Assembly: GCF_029626235.1 (NCBI RefSeq)
Contig: NZ_JARUBO010000005.1
Span: forward strand, 6,668,001-6,732,000
Direction of reading: 5' to 3'
Length of the DNA stretch: 64,000 bases
Source of the DNA: Micromonospora sp. WMMD1120
Lineage (GTDB): Bacteria > Actinomycetota > Actinomycetes > Mycobacteriales > Micromonosporaceae
Below the pieces are notes generated by a model that worked only from the letters and a program-made list of their open reading frames with translations, had not been told where the DNA came from and ran no database searches. Of the stretch, positions 17,362 to 25,431 are shown in pieces. Position 1 is the first letter of the stretch, and the number at the start of each line of letters is the position of its first letter. The translations under genes and the position numbers were made by a program.

Positions 17362-18300
17362 GTGCGCAGACTCCGCCACGCCCTCGCCGTCTCCCTTCTC
17401 CTCCTCCTCGCGCTCACCGCGTCGGGTTGCGGGCGCGACCGGTCGCTGTGCGAGTACGCCAACGGCCTGGTCACTGACGCCCGTCTGACCGAGGCGGCGA
17501 ACGCCTACGCTGCCGCTCAGCGAAGTGGCGAGGGACGCTGCGCCGACACCGGGGCGGACAAGGTCGCCGACCTGCGACGGGACGTCACCAAGCACGTGGC
17601 GGCGGGGCGCGCGGCCCTGGCGGCAGGCGACAAGGCCAAGGCGCGGAGCGCGTACGAGGCGGCGCTCGCCGTCGACCGCGGCGACGAGACAGCTCGGGGC
17701 GAGTTGCTGCTGCTCGGCCAGGCCACGCCCGCCCCGCCGGTGCCGACGCTCGTCGTGCAGGAGGTGCCGGCGAAGCGGGACCGCCCGAGCGTCTTCACCT
17801 GGCTGGCTCTCGCCACGGCCGTCACCACGGCGATCGTCAACGCGGCGCTGTTGGTCCTGTGGCACCGCCGGGTCGCGGCGATCGGTCGGCAGGTGGGCGC
17901 CTCCCTGCGCACGGTTTACGGCATGGACCAGCGGATCAGCGACGTGGAGCGTCGCGCCGCCGCGACCGATCGGCGAGTCGACGAGGCGGGCGCGCGGATC
18001 GACAGAACCGGCGCAACCGTGGCGGCGCTCGACCGGACGGTCACCGAGTCGGCGCTCACCGCGCGACAACTGTCCGCGATGGACGCCCGGCTGTCGGAGG
18101 TCGACGGTCGGGTCGCGTCGGCCAACGCCCGAGCGGTGGCGGCGAACACCCGGATGGACGGCCTGGCCGCCGATGCTGCCGCCCTGCGCGACGACGTCGA
18201 GCGGTCCCAGCGCACCCTCCTGCGCCTCATCCGGTCGACGGCGACGCGCGACGGGCGGGCGGTCGCTCATGAGAGGTTCGTCCGACCGGAGGACACGTGA
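17362..18300 (+). CDS. Lipoprotein-like membrane protein with repeat helices and a long coiled coil
   Basis: A 312-residue protein starting at GTG with GGAGG five bases upstream. A signal peptide ends in the lipobox-like TASGC (Cys about 23). Residues about 40-115 resemble a TPR-like pair (LTEAANAYAAAQRSG, GDKAKARSAYEAALAVD). A Pro-rich linker and a second membrane helix (about 145-168) follow, then a heptad-rich coiled coil (residues about 175-290). The coiled coil would therefore be cytosolic if the N-domain is outside. It sits between two genes with RHIM-like motifs and may be the membrane sensor or scaffold. Confidence 0.7.
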   Translation: MRRLRHALAVSLLLLLALTASGCGRDRSLCEYANGLVTDARLTEAANAYAAAQRSGEGRCADTGADKVADLRRDVTKHVAAGRAALAAGDKAKARSAYEAALAVDRGDETARGELLLLGQATPAPPVPTLVVQEVPAKRDRPSVFTWLALATAVTTAIVNAALLVLWHRRVAAIGRQVGASLRTVYGMDQRISDVERRAAATDRRVDEAGARIDRTGATVAALDRTVTESALTARQLSAMDARLSEVDGRVASANARAVAANTRMDGLAADAAALRDDVERSQRTLLRLIRSTATRDGRAVAHERFVRPEDT

Positions 18301-19631
18301 GCCAGGACATCACCGTCGGCCTGTTCCTTCTCGAGGACGGGCCGGACACCGCCGACGACCACGCCCGTCTGCTGATCCACCGGAGAATGCGCACGGACGA
18401 GGGCGGCCGACTCGACGAGTTCTGGATCTCCGACTGGGTCGATCCCCTGCGGATCGCGTCGGTCGGAGCCGAGGACGACGACGACACCGGCGACTGGCAC
18501 GGCCTACTGCTCGGCCTGGACCTGCCGACTGTGACGTTCCGCGCCGCACCGACACCGATCGTGCTCACCCGAGGTGAGCGTGAGCGGTTCGCGGGTTCCC
18601 GTCCCGTCCCGTTGCTGCGCGCCGAGGCGCGACTCGACGACAGCGGCATCGTGCTCGACGCCATCCATGCCGACCTGCGGTTCAACCGCGACGAACCGCT
18701 GGTGGTGGGCTTCCTGCGGGCCGTCCGCGACACCATCGACGGTCTCGACCTCAGCATCCAGCGCGCCGCGGACGTCACCGGGCGCTCCGTCGGCCCCGGC
18801 CAGCCGGTCGCTGATCCGGAAGCCGTCCGCCCGCACCCCGCCCGTCCGCGCCGGACCCGCACGGACGGGTTCACGGTGGCGAACGAGCTCGACGCATGGG
18901 TCGTCGAGCTGCGAGACGTGCGCGGCGCGCAGATCGGCAACCACAACCGTCAGATCAACCGGTTCGTCGTACACCGGCCGGACCGGGCCATCGACTTCCG
19001 CGACGTGCTCGACCGCGAGAACGTGCAGCGGGCGATCCGCCGGCTGTCCGAGCAGCGCGACGACCGGGGCCTGCGCGACGACCTCGTCGCGGCGCTGCGC
19101 GGGGCTACCGGCGGGTGGGTCGCCGAGAAACCGCTGGCGCTGACCGCCCGAGTACGGGAACCGGGCTTCTGGGAAAGCCTGCTCTTCGTCGACGATGTGC
19201 GTGGAGTGCAGGTCGGCGATCACGGGACGCAACGCAACACGTTCCGCTACACGGTGATGGACGAGCCGCGGGCCGCCGCGTTGCTGCGCGAGAGCCCCGG
19301 CCTGGCCCGCGCGCTGGCGGACTGTCTCTGCCCGCGAGACGGCCGCGGCGACGTGAACGCGGTGACCCGGACGCTCGACACCCATCTGCGCTCGCTGCCC
19401 GTCGAGGTCGACCGCCACCGGGGCGTGGCTGTCGGCACCCCGGGGCGGGGCGAGCATCTGCGGATCATCCGCACGGACGGGGTGACGGTCGGGGTTGGCA
19501 ACGCGATTCGCAACGACGAGCAGTTCGAGTTCGCACGGCTCGCGCGGACACGCGCCGAACTCCTCGAGCAGATGCGTCTGACGCGGCCGGAGCGGGAGAC
19601 AGACCATCCCGGCCGCGGATTCGACTTCTAG
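18297..19631 (+). CDS. Protein with repeated RHIM-like amyloid motifs
   Basis: A 444-residue protein; its GTG start overlaps the previous stop (GTGA). Residues 1-160 form a mixed domain I do not recognise. Two near-identical motifs follow: RGAQIGNHNRQINRF (209-223) and RGVQVGDHGTQRNTF (302-316), each with the V/A-Q-I/V-G-x-H-x-x-Q-x-N-x-F core. A weaker third copy is GVTVGVGNAIRNDEQF (395-410). Each copy is preceded by an aromatic-rich beta-like segment, giving a repeated unit of about 95 residues. Multiple RHIM-type motifs in one chain suggest a multivalent amyloid nucleator or receiver working with the 122-residue protein. Confidence 0.75.
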   Translation: MSQDITVGLFLLEDGPDTADDHARLLIHRRMRTDEGGRLDEFWISDWVDPLRIASVGAEDDDDTGDWHGLLLGLDLPTVTFRAAPTPIVLTRGERERFAGSRPVPLLRAEARLDDSGIVLDAIHADLRFNRDEPLVVGFLRAVRDTIDGLDLSIQRAADVTGRSVGPGQPVADPEAVRPHPARPRRTRTDGFTVANELDAWVVELRDVRGAQIGNHNRQINRFVVHRPDRAIDFRDVLDRENVQRAIRRLSEQRDDRGLRDDLVAALRGATGGWVAEKPLALTARVREPGFWESLLFVDDVRGVQVGDHGTQRNTFRYTVMDEPRAAALLRESPGLARALADCLCPRDGRGDVNAVTRTLDTHLRSLPVEVDRHRGVAVGTPGRGEHLRIIRTDGVTVGVGNAIRNDEQFEFARLARTRAELLEQMRLTRPERETDHPGRGFDF

Positions 19632-19668
19632 CGGTGAACCGTCGACCGACTGACGAGCAGGTCCCGGG

Positions 19669-21090
19669 TCAGCGGGCTGCGGGCGGGGTGGGCCGGTTCG
19701 AGGCTATCTGCCAGCAGGCGTCGCGCGCGTCGGTCAGCTGTTCCGGGGTGATGCCCTCAAGGGTTCTGGCGAGTTGACCGGCTCGTTGGCGCATCGCTGT
19801 GGTGACCTGGTGGGTGCCGGCCCAGGTGAGGCGCGGGTCGGCCATGGCGGTGCGTAGGCTCTGTAGCAGCGGGTCCAGCATGATCGCGGCGGTCTGTAGC
19901 GCGTGGAGCGTTTCGGTTTCGAGGATCTGCTCGGGTTGCAGCGTCGGTGCGGCCGCGTGTCGCACGTCGACAGCGTAGAGATGGCCGGCGTCGTCGTGGG
20001 CCAGGGAAAGGCGTGGCAGGCGCGCCATCCGGTGGTATGTCCAGTTGGAGATCGTCGTCAGGCAGGCGTGGCGGACCACCGCCATCTGATCGGGGCTCAG
20101 CCCACGCAGCAGCGGTGCGAGCTGGCGATGCTGCCAGCGCAGAAAGTTCCGTTCATGGTGGCACCGCGGCGGCAGGGCAGCGGCCGCCGCGTTCACGGCG
20201 AGCGACGCCGCACTGATCGCGAGCAGCGTTTCGCAGCCAACGGTGTGGTCGAGCCCGGCGAAGCCCGGTGCCCGCTCGCGTACCCCGGCCGGGTCCAGGT
20301 CGGCGGCAGACGTCGGTGCCGGGGTCTCCTTGGGAAGCGGGGGCGGCGTGTCGGTAGCGGTTCGCCAGACGACGCTGACGTACCAGTTCGATGGGGCCTG
20401 ACCCGGTCTACGCATCTCGTGGTAAAGCGAGACGCTGCCACTGTCCCTCCCCCGTCCCAGCGAGTACCTGACCATGCAGGTCGCGTCGACGTATTCAGCC
20501 ACCTCGGCCGCGGCGACGCTGCCGAGCGCACACCCAAAGGTCCGCAGTTGCTGTGGGTACTCGACGAACGGCCGGCCTGGACGCCGCCACGCGGCGTGTT
20601 CCCAGGTGCCGTCGCGGGCCCGCTGAGCGAGGACGAGCGTGGCTTCCCGCGGTGCGGGGAAGCCGGCGGGGAAACGTGGAGGCAGCCCCGCGTCCAGTTC
20701 GGTCAGGCCCGTCGCGGCGCCGTAGAAGATGTCGGCCTGGGCGTCATAGTCGTAGGGCGGCTGTGGTGGCCTCCTCGGCTCGAGTCGGCCGTCGATGTCG
20801 GCCGCGTCGAGCTCACCGAGGACGATCCGGACGACGTGCTCGGCGTACTGACCTTCGTCCTTGAGATCCAGCCGAAAGACCGGAACATCGTCCTCCACGA
20901 GCACCGAGCACCAACTCGGCAGCGGGTCCTCCGGGACGTCCGGATGCGGTATCCGGCCAACCCTCCGAACCGCGCGCCGCAGCGCCGCGACGCCAGCGGT
21001 CTGGTCTGTGGTGTCGTATAAGGCGAGGGCCACCTGGGAGCAGTGGTCAGCAACGTAGGCGACCAGGTCCGCCTCGTCATAACGCAGCAT
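19669..21090 (-). CDS. Uncharacterised 473-residue protein
   Basis: No family recognised. A first half of about 270 residues is rich in beta-like segments and contains PSWCSVLVEDDVPVFRLDL and a WYVSVVWRTATDTPPPLP segment. A Pro-rich linker leads to a helical second half (about 290-470) with two His-rich stretches (CHHERNFLRWQHRQL and HALQTAAIML). No signal peptide, membrane helix or nucleotide motif is seen. It is convergent with the RHIM-motif operon; a link to it is possible but unsupported. Confidence 0.65.
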   Translation of the reverse strand: MLRYDEADLVAYVADHCSQVALALYDTTDQTAGVAALRRAVRRVGRIPHPDVPEDPLPSWCSVLVEDDVPVFRLDLKDEGQYAEHVVRIVLGELDAADIDGRLEPRRPPQPPYDYDAQADIFYGAATGLTELDAGLPPRFPAGFPAPREATLVLAQRARDGTWEHAAWRRPGRPFVEYPQQLRTFGCALGSVAAAEVAEYVDATCMVRYSLGRGRDSGSVSLYHEMRRPGQAPSNWYVSVVWRTATDTPPPLPKETPAPTSAADLDPAGVRERAPGFAGLDHTVGCETLLAISAASLAVNAAAAALPPRCHHERNFLRWQHRQLAPLLRGLSPDQMAVVRHACLTTISNWTYHRMARLPRLSLAHDDAGHLYAVDVRHAAAPTLQPEQILETETLHALQTAAIMLDPLLQSLRTAMADPRLTWAGTHQVTTAMRQRAGQLARTLEGITPEQLTDARDACWQIASNRPTPPAAR

Positions 21091-21176
21091 CGAGCGATGT
21101 TCTCACGCCCACCGCGGTGCGGTGTCGCCGTCGAAAACATCTCGACTGGACCGGCGGGATCGACCACGATGCCAGC

Positions 21177-21716
21177 GTGGATCGCGAGCGCCTGGTGAGG
21201 TTGAGCAAACGGATGTCGAAGGCCCTCCGGCACGATCCCGACCGGGCCGGCCTGGTGCTCGACCCGGCCGGTTGGACTCCGGTCGACGCCCTGCTCGCCG
21301 CCCTCCGCATCGAGCGGGCCGAGCTGGACGCGGTCGTCGCCGGCAACGACAAGCAGCGGTTCGCTGTCGAGCGTGGCGCCGACGGGGTGCTGCGGATCCG
21401 GGCCAACCAGGGCCACTCCGTCCCGGTGGACCTCGGGCTGCCCCCGGCGACCCCGCCGGACCGGCTCTATCACGGCACCGGTGCCGGCGCGCTGGAGTCG
21501 ATCCGGGCCACCGGCCTGCACCGCGGCGGCCGGCACCACGTCCATCTCTCCGCCGACTCCGAAACCGCCCATTGGGTCGGCGCTCGACGGGCCGGTCGGG
21601 TGGTGATCCTCACCGTCGACGCGGCGACGATGGCCGCCGACGGGCACGTGTTCCACCGCAGCGCCAACGGCGTCTGGCTCACCGACGCGGTCCCGGCCCG
21701 CTACCTGCTCGACTGA
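21177..21716 (+). CDS. kptA: RNA 2'-phosphotransferase, Tpt1/KptA family
   Basis: A 179-residue enzyme that removes an internal RNA 2'-phosphate using NAD+, forming ADP-ribose 1'',2''-cyclic phosphate. Family motifs are complete: LSKRMSKALRHDP near the start, the conserved Arg in RIRANQGHS, LYHGT and HHVHLS, and a C-terminal RSANGVWLTDAVPARYL. Bacteria have no tRNA splicing of the fungal type, so its natural substrate here is unclear. The GTG start is chosen by homology; its ribosome site is weak. Not linked functionally to its neighbours. Confidence 0.9.
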   Translation: MDRERLVRLSKRMSKALRHDPDRAGLVLDPAGWTPVDALLAALRIERAELDAVVAGNDKQRFAVERGADGVLRIRANQGHSVPVDLGLPPATPPDRLYHGTGAGALESIRATGLHRGGRHHVHLSADSETAHWVGARRAGRVVILTVDAATMAADGHVFHRSANGVWLTDAVPARYLLD

Positions 21717-21779
21717 GCTGGCCGCTGTTCCTGGCGGTCGCACGCGGCACCGGACCAGCCTCTACGGCAAAATGATCGC

Positions 21780-22571
21780 ATGCCAGGCCTTCGCATCGCG
21801 CTCGCCAATGTCGAGATCCCGACGAGCCCGGAGGACTCGGTGACGCGGGCCGAGCACGCGGTGCGGGCCGCCGCCGAGGCGGGCGCTCGCATCGTGTGCT
21901 TCCCGGAGGCGTACGTGCCGGGGTACCCCTGGCCGCCGCGCACGCGTAAGCCGGTGACCGCCGAGTTCCTGGCGGCCGCGCACGAGCGCATCGCCAGGGT
22001 CGCGGGCGAGAGCCGGATCCACGTGGTGCTCGGCACCGAGCGGTACGTGTCGGACAAGCCGCGGCTGACCGCGCTCGTGCTGGGACCGGATGGCGACGTG
22101 GTGGGGCACCAGGACAAGGTGCAGCTTGATCCGGACGAGGACGCCACCTACGAGCCGGGCGCCGGGCGGCGGGTGTTCGACGTCGACGGCGTCCGCTTCG
22201 GCATCACGATCTGCCACGAAGGCTTCCGCTACCCGGAGACCGTGCGCTGGGCGGTACGCAACGGAGCGCAGCTGGTGTTCCACCCGCACTACAACGAAGC
22301 CGAGCCCGGATCGTTCCAGCCCACCGAGTTCGCCGACCCGAGGAACTCCTTCCACGAGAAGGCGTTCCTCTGTCGCGCCGCGGAGAACGCCTGTTACGTC
22401 GCCGCCGTCAACTGCGCGAGCCCCGGCTCGCCCACCACCTCCGCCGTCGTAGGACCGGACGGCACGCTGCTCGACTTCCAGCCGTACGGCACGCCCGGCC
22501 TGTTGGTCTGCGACATCGATCCGACCGCGGCCAGCCCACTGCTCGCCCAGCGGCTGCGAACCACTCCTTGA
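21780..22571 (+). CDS. Carbon-nitrogen hydrolase (nitrilase superfamily)
   Basis: A 263-residue amidohydrolase with the Glu-Lys-Cys triad: Glu in VCFPEAYVPGYPW (about 43), Lys in HQDKVQLDPDEDATYEPG, and the nucleophile Cys in FGITICHEGFRYPE. Length and motif spacing match N-carbamoyl-amino-acid or omega-amidase-type members that cleave C-N bonds of small amides in the cytosol. It is a single gene with the ATG supported by family homology. It ends in a hairpin shared with the convergent SnoaL-like gene. Confidence 0.9.
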   Translation: MPGLRIALANVEIPTSPEDSVTRAEHAVRAAAEAGARIVCFPEAYVPGYPWPPRTRKPVTAEFLAAAHERIARVAGESRIHVVLGTERYVSDKPRLTALVLGPDGDVVGHQDKVQLDPDEDATYEPGAGRRVFDVDGVRFGITICHEGFRYPETVRWAVRNGAQLVFHPHYNEAEPGSFQPTEFADPRNSFHEKAFLCRAAENACYVAAVNCASPGSPTTSAVVGPDGTLLDFQPYGTPGLLVCDIDPTAASPLLAQRLRTTP

Positions 22572-22587
22572 CCCGCCACAGCGGGTC
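22570..22587. terminator. Hairpin between convergent genes
   Basis: Perfect 7-bp inverted repeat GACCCGC-CACA-GCGGGTC overlapping the stop of the nitrilase gene and facing the end of the SnoaL-like gene. No U-run, as is usual in high-GC actinomycetes. Confidence 0.5.
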
Positions 22588-22653
22588 GATGGTCCGAAGG
22601 AACGAGCGGTGTACGCCGGTACAGTTCACGGCACGCGGGGCAGCTCGGGCGTG

Positions 22654-23049
22654 CTAGCCAGTGGTCGCCTCGCGCTGGATCTGCTCGAACTGCGCGGCCA
22701 TCGCGGCGGCCAGGGTCTGCGCGGCGGACAGCGGTCGAACCATGACCGTCAACTCATCGATCAGACCGCTCTCATCCAGATGCAGGAAGTCACAGCCCTC
22801 GACGGCGACGTCACCCATCCGCGCCTCGAACACCAACGCGTGATCGCGACCGCCCTCGCCGCTCAACTCGCGGACGTACCGGAAGTCCTCGAAGACCCGC
22901 AGCACACCCCGCACGATCGCAACGGTGATCGCCTTGCCCGGATAGGGCTTGAACGCCACTGGACTGCGGAACACCACGTTGTCGGCCAGGGACGCCTCGA
23001 TGGCGTCGAGGTCGCCCGCTTCAACCGCCGCACGAAAGTCGGTCACCAC
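22654..23049 (-). CDS. SnoaL/NTF2-like protein
   Basis: A 131-residue protein with the cone-shaped NTF2-like pattern: VTDFRAAVEAGDLDAIEASLADNVVFRSPVA at the start, a central RVFEDFRYVREL strand and DFLHLDESGLIDELTVMVRPLSA near the end. Such proteins are often polyketide cyclases, isomerases or simple ligand binders; no catalytic residues can be assigned. Start at one of two tandem GTG codons. It is downstream of and on the same strand as the GlxA-type regulator. Confidence 0.8.
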   Translation of the reverse strand: MVTDFRAAVEAGDLDAIEASLADNVVFRSPVAFKPYPGKAITVAIVRGVLRVFEDFRYVRELSGEGGRDHALVFEARMGDVAVEGCDFLHLDESGLIDELTVMVRPLSAAQTLAAAMAAQFEQIQREATTG

Positions 23050-23112
23050 CTGAGCGTACGGGCTCTGCCACCGTCGTTCTGCCCGCGAAGGCCATCCGGC
23101 GCACGGTGACGG

Positions 23113-24060
23113 TCATGCCCTGAACGTGCGGCGGTAGGTGTCCGGCGGCACGCCGACCGAGCGTTGGAAGTGGCGACGCAGCGTCGTCGCGGTGCCCATG
23201 CCGGCGGCCGCCGCGATCGCGTCCACGCCGTCGTCGGTGTTCTCGAGCAGCTCCTGCGCGCGCCGGATCCGCTGGGTCAGCAGCCACCGCAGCGGGGTGG
23301 TGCCGGTGACCGCGTGGAACTGCCGGGTCAGGTGACGGGTGCTCAGGTTCGCCTGCCGGGCCAGGTCCGCCACGGTGAGCGGCTGGTCCAGCCGCCGCAT
23401 CGCCCACGGCATCAGATCGGCCAGTGGATGGTCGTCCCGGACCGGCACCGGCGTGGTGACGAACTGGGCCTGGCCACCCGCCCGGTGCGGCGGCACCACC
23501 AGGCGACGGGCGACGATGTTGGCGACCGCCGACCCATGGTCACGCCGGACCAGGTGCAGGCAGAGGTCCATCGCCGCGGCCTTGCCCGCCGACGTCAGCA
23601 CCTCGCCGTTGTCGACGTAGAGCACGTCCGGGTCGACCGTCACCCGGGGATGACGCGCGGCCAGTTGCTCGGTGTGCGCCCAGTGCGTGGTCGCCCGCAG
23701 GCCGTCCAGCAACCCGGCGGCGGCGAGCACGAAGACCCCGGTGCACAGGGAGACCATCCGGGCGCCCGCCCGGTGGGCCTCGCGTACCGCGGCGACGAGG
23801 TCGGCCGGCGGGTCTGCGTCGACGTCGGCGACCGCGGGGACGATCACCGTGCCGGCACGGGCCAGGTCGGCCAGGTCGCCGTCCGGCTCCAGCAGGAAGC
23901 GGCCGACGCGCGCCGGCCTCGTGCCGCAGACGCTCACGTCGTACCAGGGGCCGGGGACAGCGTCGGGCGGTGAGCCGAAGACCTCGTAGGCCAGGGCCAG
24001 TTCGAAGTGGAGCATCCCGTCGGTGGCGGCGATGGCGACGGAGCGCGGGACGACATCCAT
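23113..24060 (-). CDS. GlxA-type AraC regulator with DJ-1/PfpI domain
   Basis: A 315-residue protein. Residues 1-185 form a DJ-1/PfpI-like domain (FELALAYEVFG, and VSLCTGVFVLAAAGLLDG with the elbow Cys near 105). Residues about 215-315 form an AraC HTH pair (VADLARQANLSTRHLTRQFH and IAAAAGMGTATTLRRHF). Family members sense a metabolite or reactive species. The ATG is chosen as the start of domain homology. Divergent from the saccharopine-dehydrogenase-like gene, which is its probable target. Confidence 0.88.
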   Translation of the reverse strand: MDVVPRSVAIAATDGMLHFELALAYEVFGSPPDAVPGPWYDVSVCGTRPARVGRFLLEPDGDLADLARAGTVIVPAVADVDADPPADLVAAVREAHRAGARMVSLCTGVFVLAAAGLLDGLRATTHWAHTEQLAARHPRVTVDPDVLYVDNGEVLTSAGKAAAMDLCLHLVRRDHGSAVANIVARRLVVPPHRAGGQAQFVTTPVPVRDDHPLADLMPWAMRRLDQPLTVADLARQANLSTRHLTRQFHAVTGTTPLRWLLTQRIRRAQELLENTDDGVDAIAAAAGMGTATTLRRHFQRSVGVPPDTYRRTFRA

Positions 24061-24163
24061 GTCGGGAATTGTATGGGGCACGTCGTTCCGGACACTGGTG
24101 GCGACCATCCGGCCCGACCAGGATCTCTGGCAGTGGATCACCTCGAGGCATGGAGAGCTGGAC

Positions 24164-25201
24164 ATGGCGACGGTCGGGAACATCGCGGTCTACGGCGCGT
24201 ACGGGCACACCGGGCGGTTCGTGGTGGCCGAGCTGCGCAGGCGCGGGTTGGTCCCGCTGCTGCTCGGCCGGGACCGGGACCGGCTGCTGGCGCTGGCCCA
24301 GGACCATCCGGGTGCCGAGGCACGACCGGCGTCGGTCGACGATCCGGCCTCGCTCGACCGGGCCCTCGACGGCGCGGAAGCTGTGATCAACGCCGCCGGG
24401 CCGTTCGCCTCGACCGCCGGCCCGGTGGTCGAAGCAGCCCTGCGCGCCAGCATTCCCTACGTCGATGTGGCGGCGGAGATCGAGGCCAACCTCGACACCT
24501 TCGCCCATCACGCCGAGCGCGCCCGCGCCGCCGGCCTCTTGGTGGTCCCCGCGATGGCCTTCTTCGGCGGCCTCGGTGACCTGCTGGCCACTGCCGCGAT
24601 GGGCGACTGGACGGCCGCGGACGAGGTGCATGTCGCGTACGGCCTGACCAGCTGGCACCCCACCGGCGGCACGCTGGCCTCGGGGGCGGTCTCGACCCAG
24701 CGGCGCGGTGGCCGCCGCCTCCGCTTCACCGGCGGACGGTTGCGTCACCACGACGACGCGCTGCCCACCCTGGAGTGGCCCTTTCCGGCCCCGCTCGGCC
24801 CGCGACCCGTGCTCGGCGAGTTCACCATGGCCGACGTCGTCACCATCCCCAGCCACCTGGCCGTCTCCGAGGTCCGCACCTACATGACCACCCGGGCGGC
24901 CGCGGACCTGGGATCTTCCGAACCCACCGCGCCGACCGCCGTCGACGAGTGGGGCCGCTCCGCGCAGACGTTCGTCGTCGACGTCCTCGTCCGGTCCGGC
25001 GGCACGGAACGCCGACTCGCCGCCACCGGTCAGGACATCTACGCCGTCAGCGCGCCCCTCGCGGTGGAGGCCGTCGACCGCATCCGCACCGGGCGTGCCC
25101 GGACGACAGGTGTCGTCTCCGCGGGCGCGGCCTTCGACGCCGTGGACTTCCTCGGCGCTCTCTCCACGCACCTCACGGTGCACCGTCCGGCGGACGTCTG
25201 A
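24164..25201 (+). CDS. Saccharopine-dehydrogenase-like NADP-binding reductase
   Basis: A 345-residue oxidoreductase. The N-terminal Rossmann strand-turn reads IAVYGAYGHTGRFV (GxYGxTGR, as in trans-acting enoyl reductases and saccharopine reductase-like proteins), then LLGRDRDRL and VINAAGPF. The later segments (AFFGGLGDLLA and GTLASGAVS) fit the same family. Substrate unknown. GGAGAG lies six bases before the ATG. Divergent from the GlxA-type regulator. Confidence 0.8.
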   Translation: MATVGNIAVYGAYGHTGRFVVAELRRRGLVPLLLGRDRDRLLALAQDHPGAEARPASVDDPASLDRALDGAEAVINAAGPFASTAGPVVEAALRASIPYVDVAAEIEANLDTFAHHAERARAAGLLVVPAMAFFGGLGDLLATAAMGDWTAADEVHVAYGLTSWHPTGGTLASGAVSTQRRGGRRLRFTGGRLRHHDDALPTLEWPFPAPLGPRPVLGEFTMADVVTIPSHLAVSEVRTYMTTRAAADLGSSEPTAPTAVDEWGRSAQTFVVDVLVRSGGTERRLAATGQDIYAVSAPLAVEAVDRIRTGRARTTGVVSAGAAFDAVDFLGALSTHLTVHRPADV

Positions 25202-25238
25202 AGCCGGTCGCCCATCGACGGGGTAGCGCTCAGACGGG

Positions 25239-25269
25239 TTGACGTACATCGATTGATTGCGGTTACGAT
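25239..25269 (+). promoter_or_regulatory. Putative promoter of the methionine-salvage locus
   Basis: TTGACG (25239-25244) and TACGAT (25264-25269) are separated by 19 bases upstream of the MtnA gene. Transcription from here would give a 5' leader of about 155 nt, long enough for a riboswitch. Confidence 0.45.
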
Positions 25270-25294
25270 CCTCACGACCATCGTTACTCGCCCC

Positions 25295-25405
25295 ACCTCC
25301 ACGATCCAGAGTGGGATCGACCAGGTGTGGACCCCGCACCGGTGACGGCCAGCGGCACTCGCAGTTCCGGGACGCCTCGAGCCACCGATCGACCTGCCCA
25401 CTTCG
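25295..25405 (+). promoter_or_regulatory. Structured leader upstream of mtnA, possible SAM (S-box-like) riboswitch
   Basis: The leader contains ATCCAGAGTGG followed by GA, similar to the kink-turn core of S-box RNAs. It then has a perfect 7-bp hairpin GGTGTGG-ACC-CCGCACC and a later TGACGGCCAGCGGCA stretch that partly resembles the TGA...GGCAACC core. Methionine-salvage genes are established S-box targets. The match is incomplete, so the call is tentative. Confidence 0.25.
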
Positions 25406-25431
25406 GCACTTCGGCGATGGAGGAGCAATTC

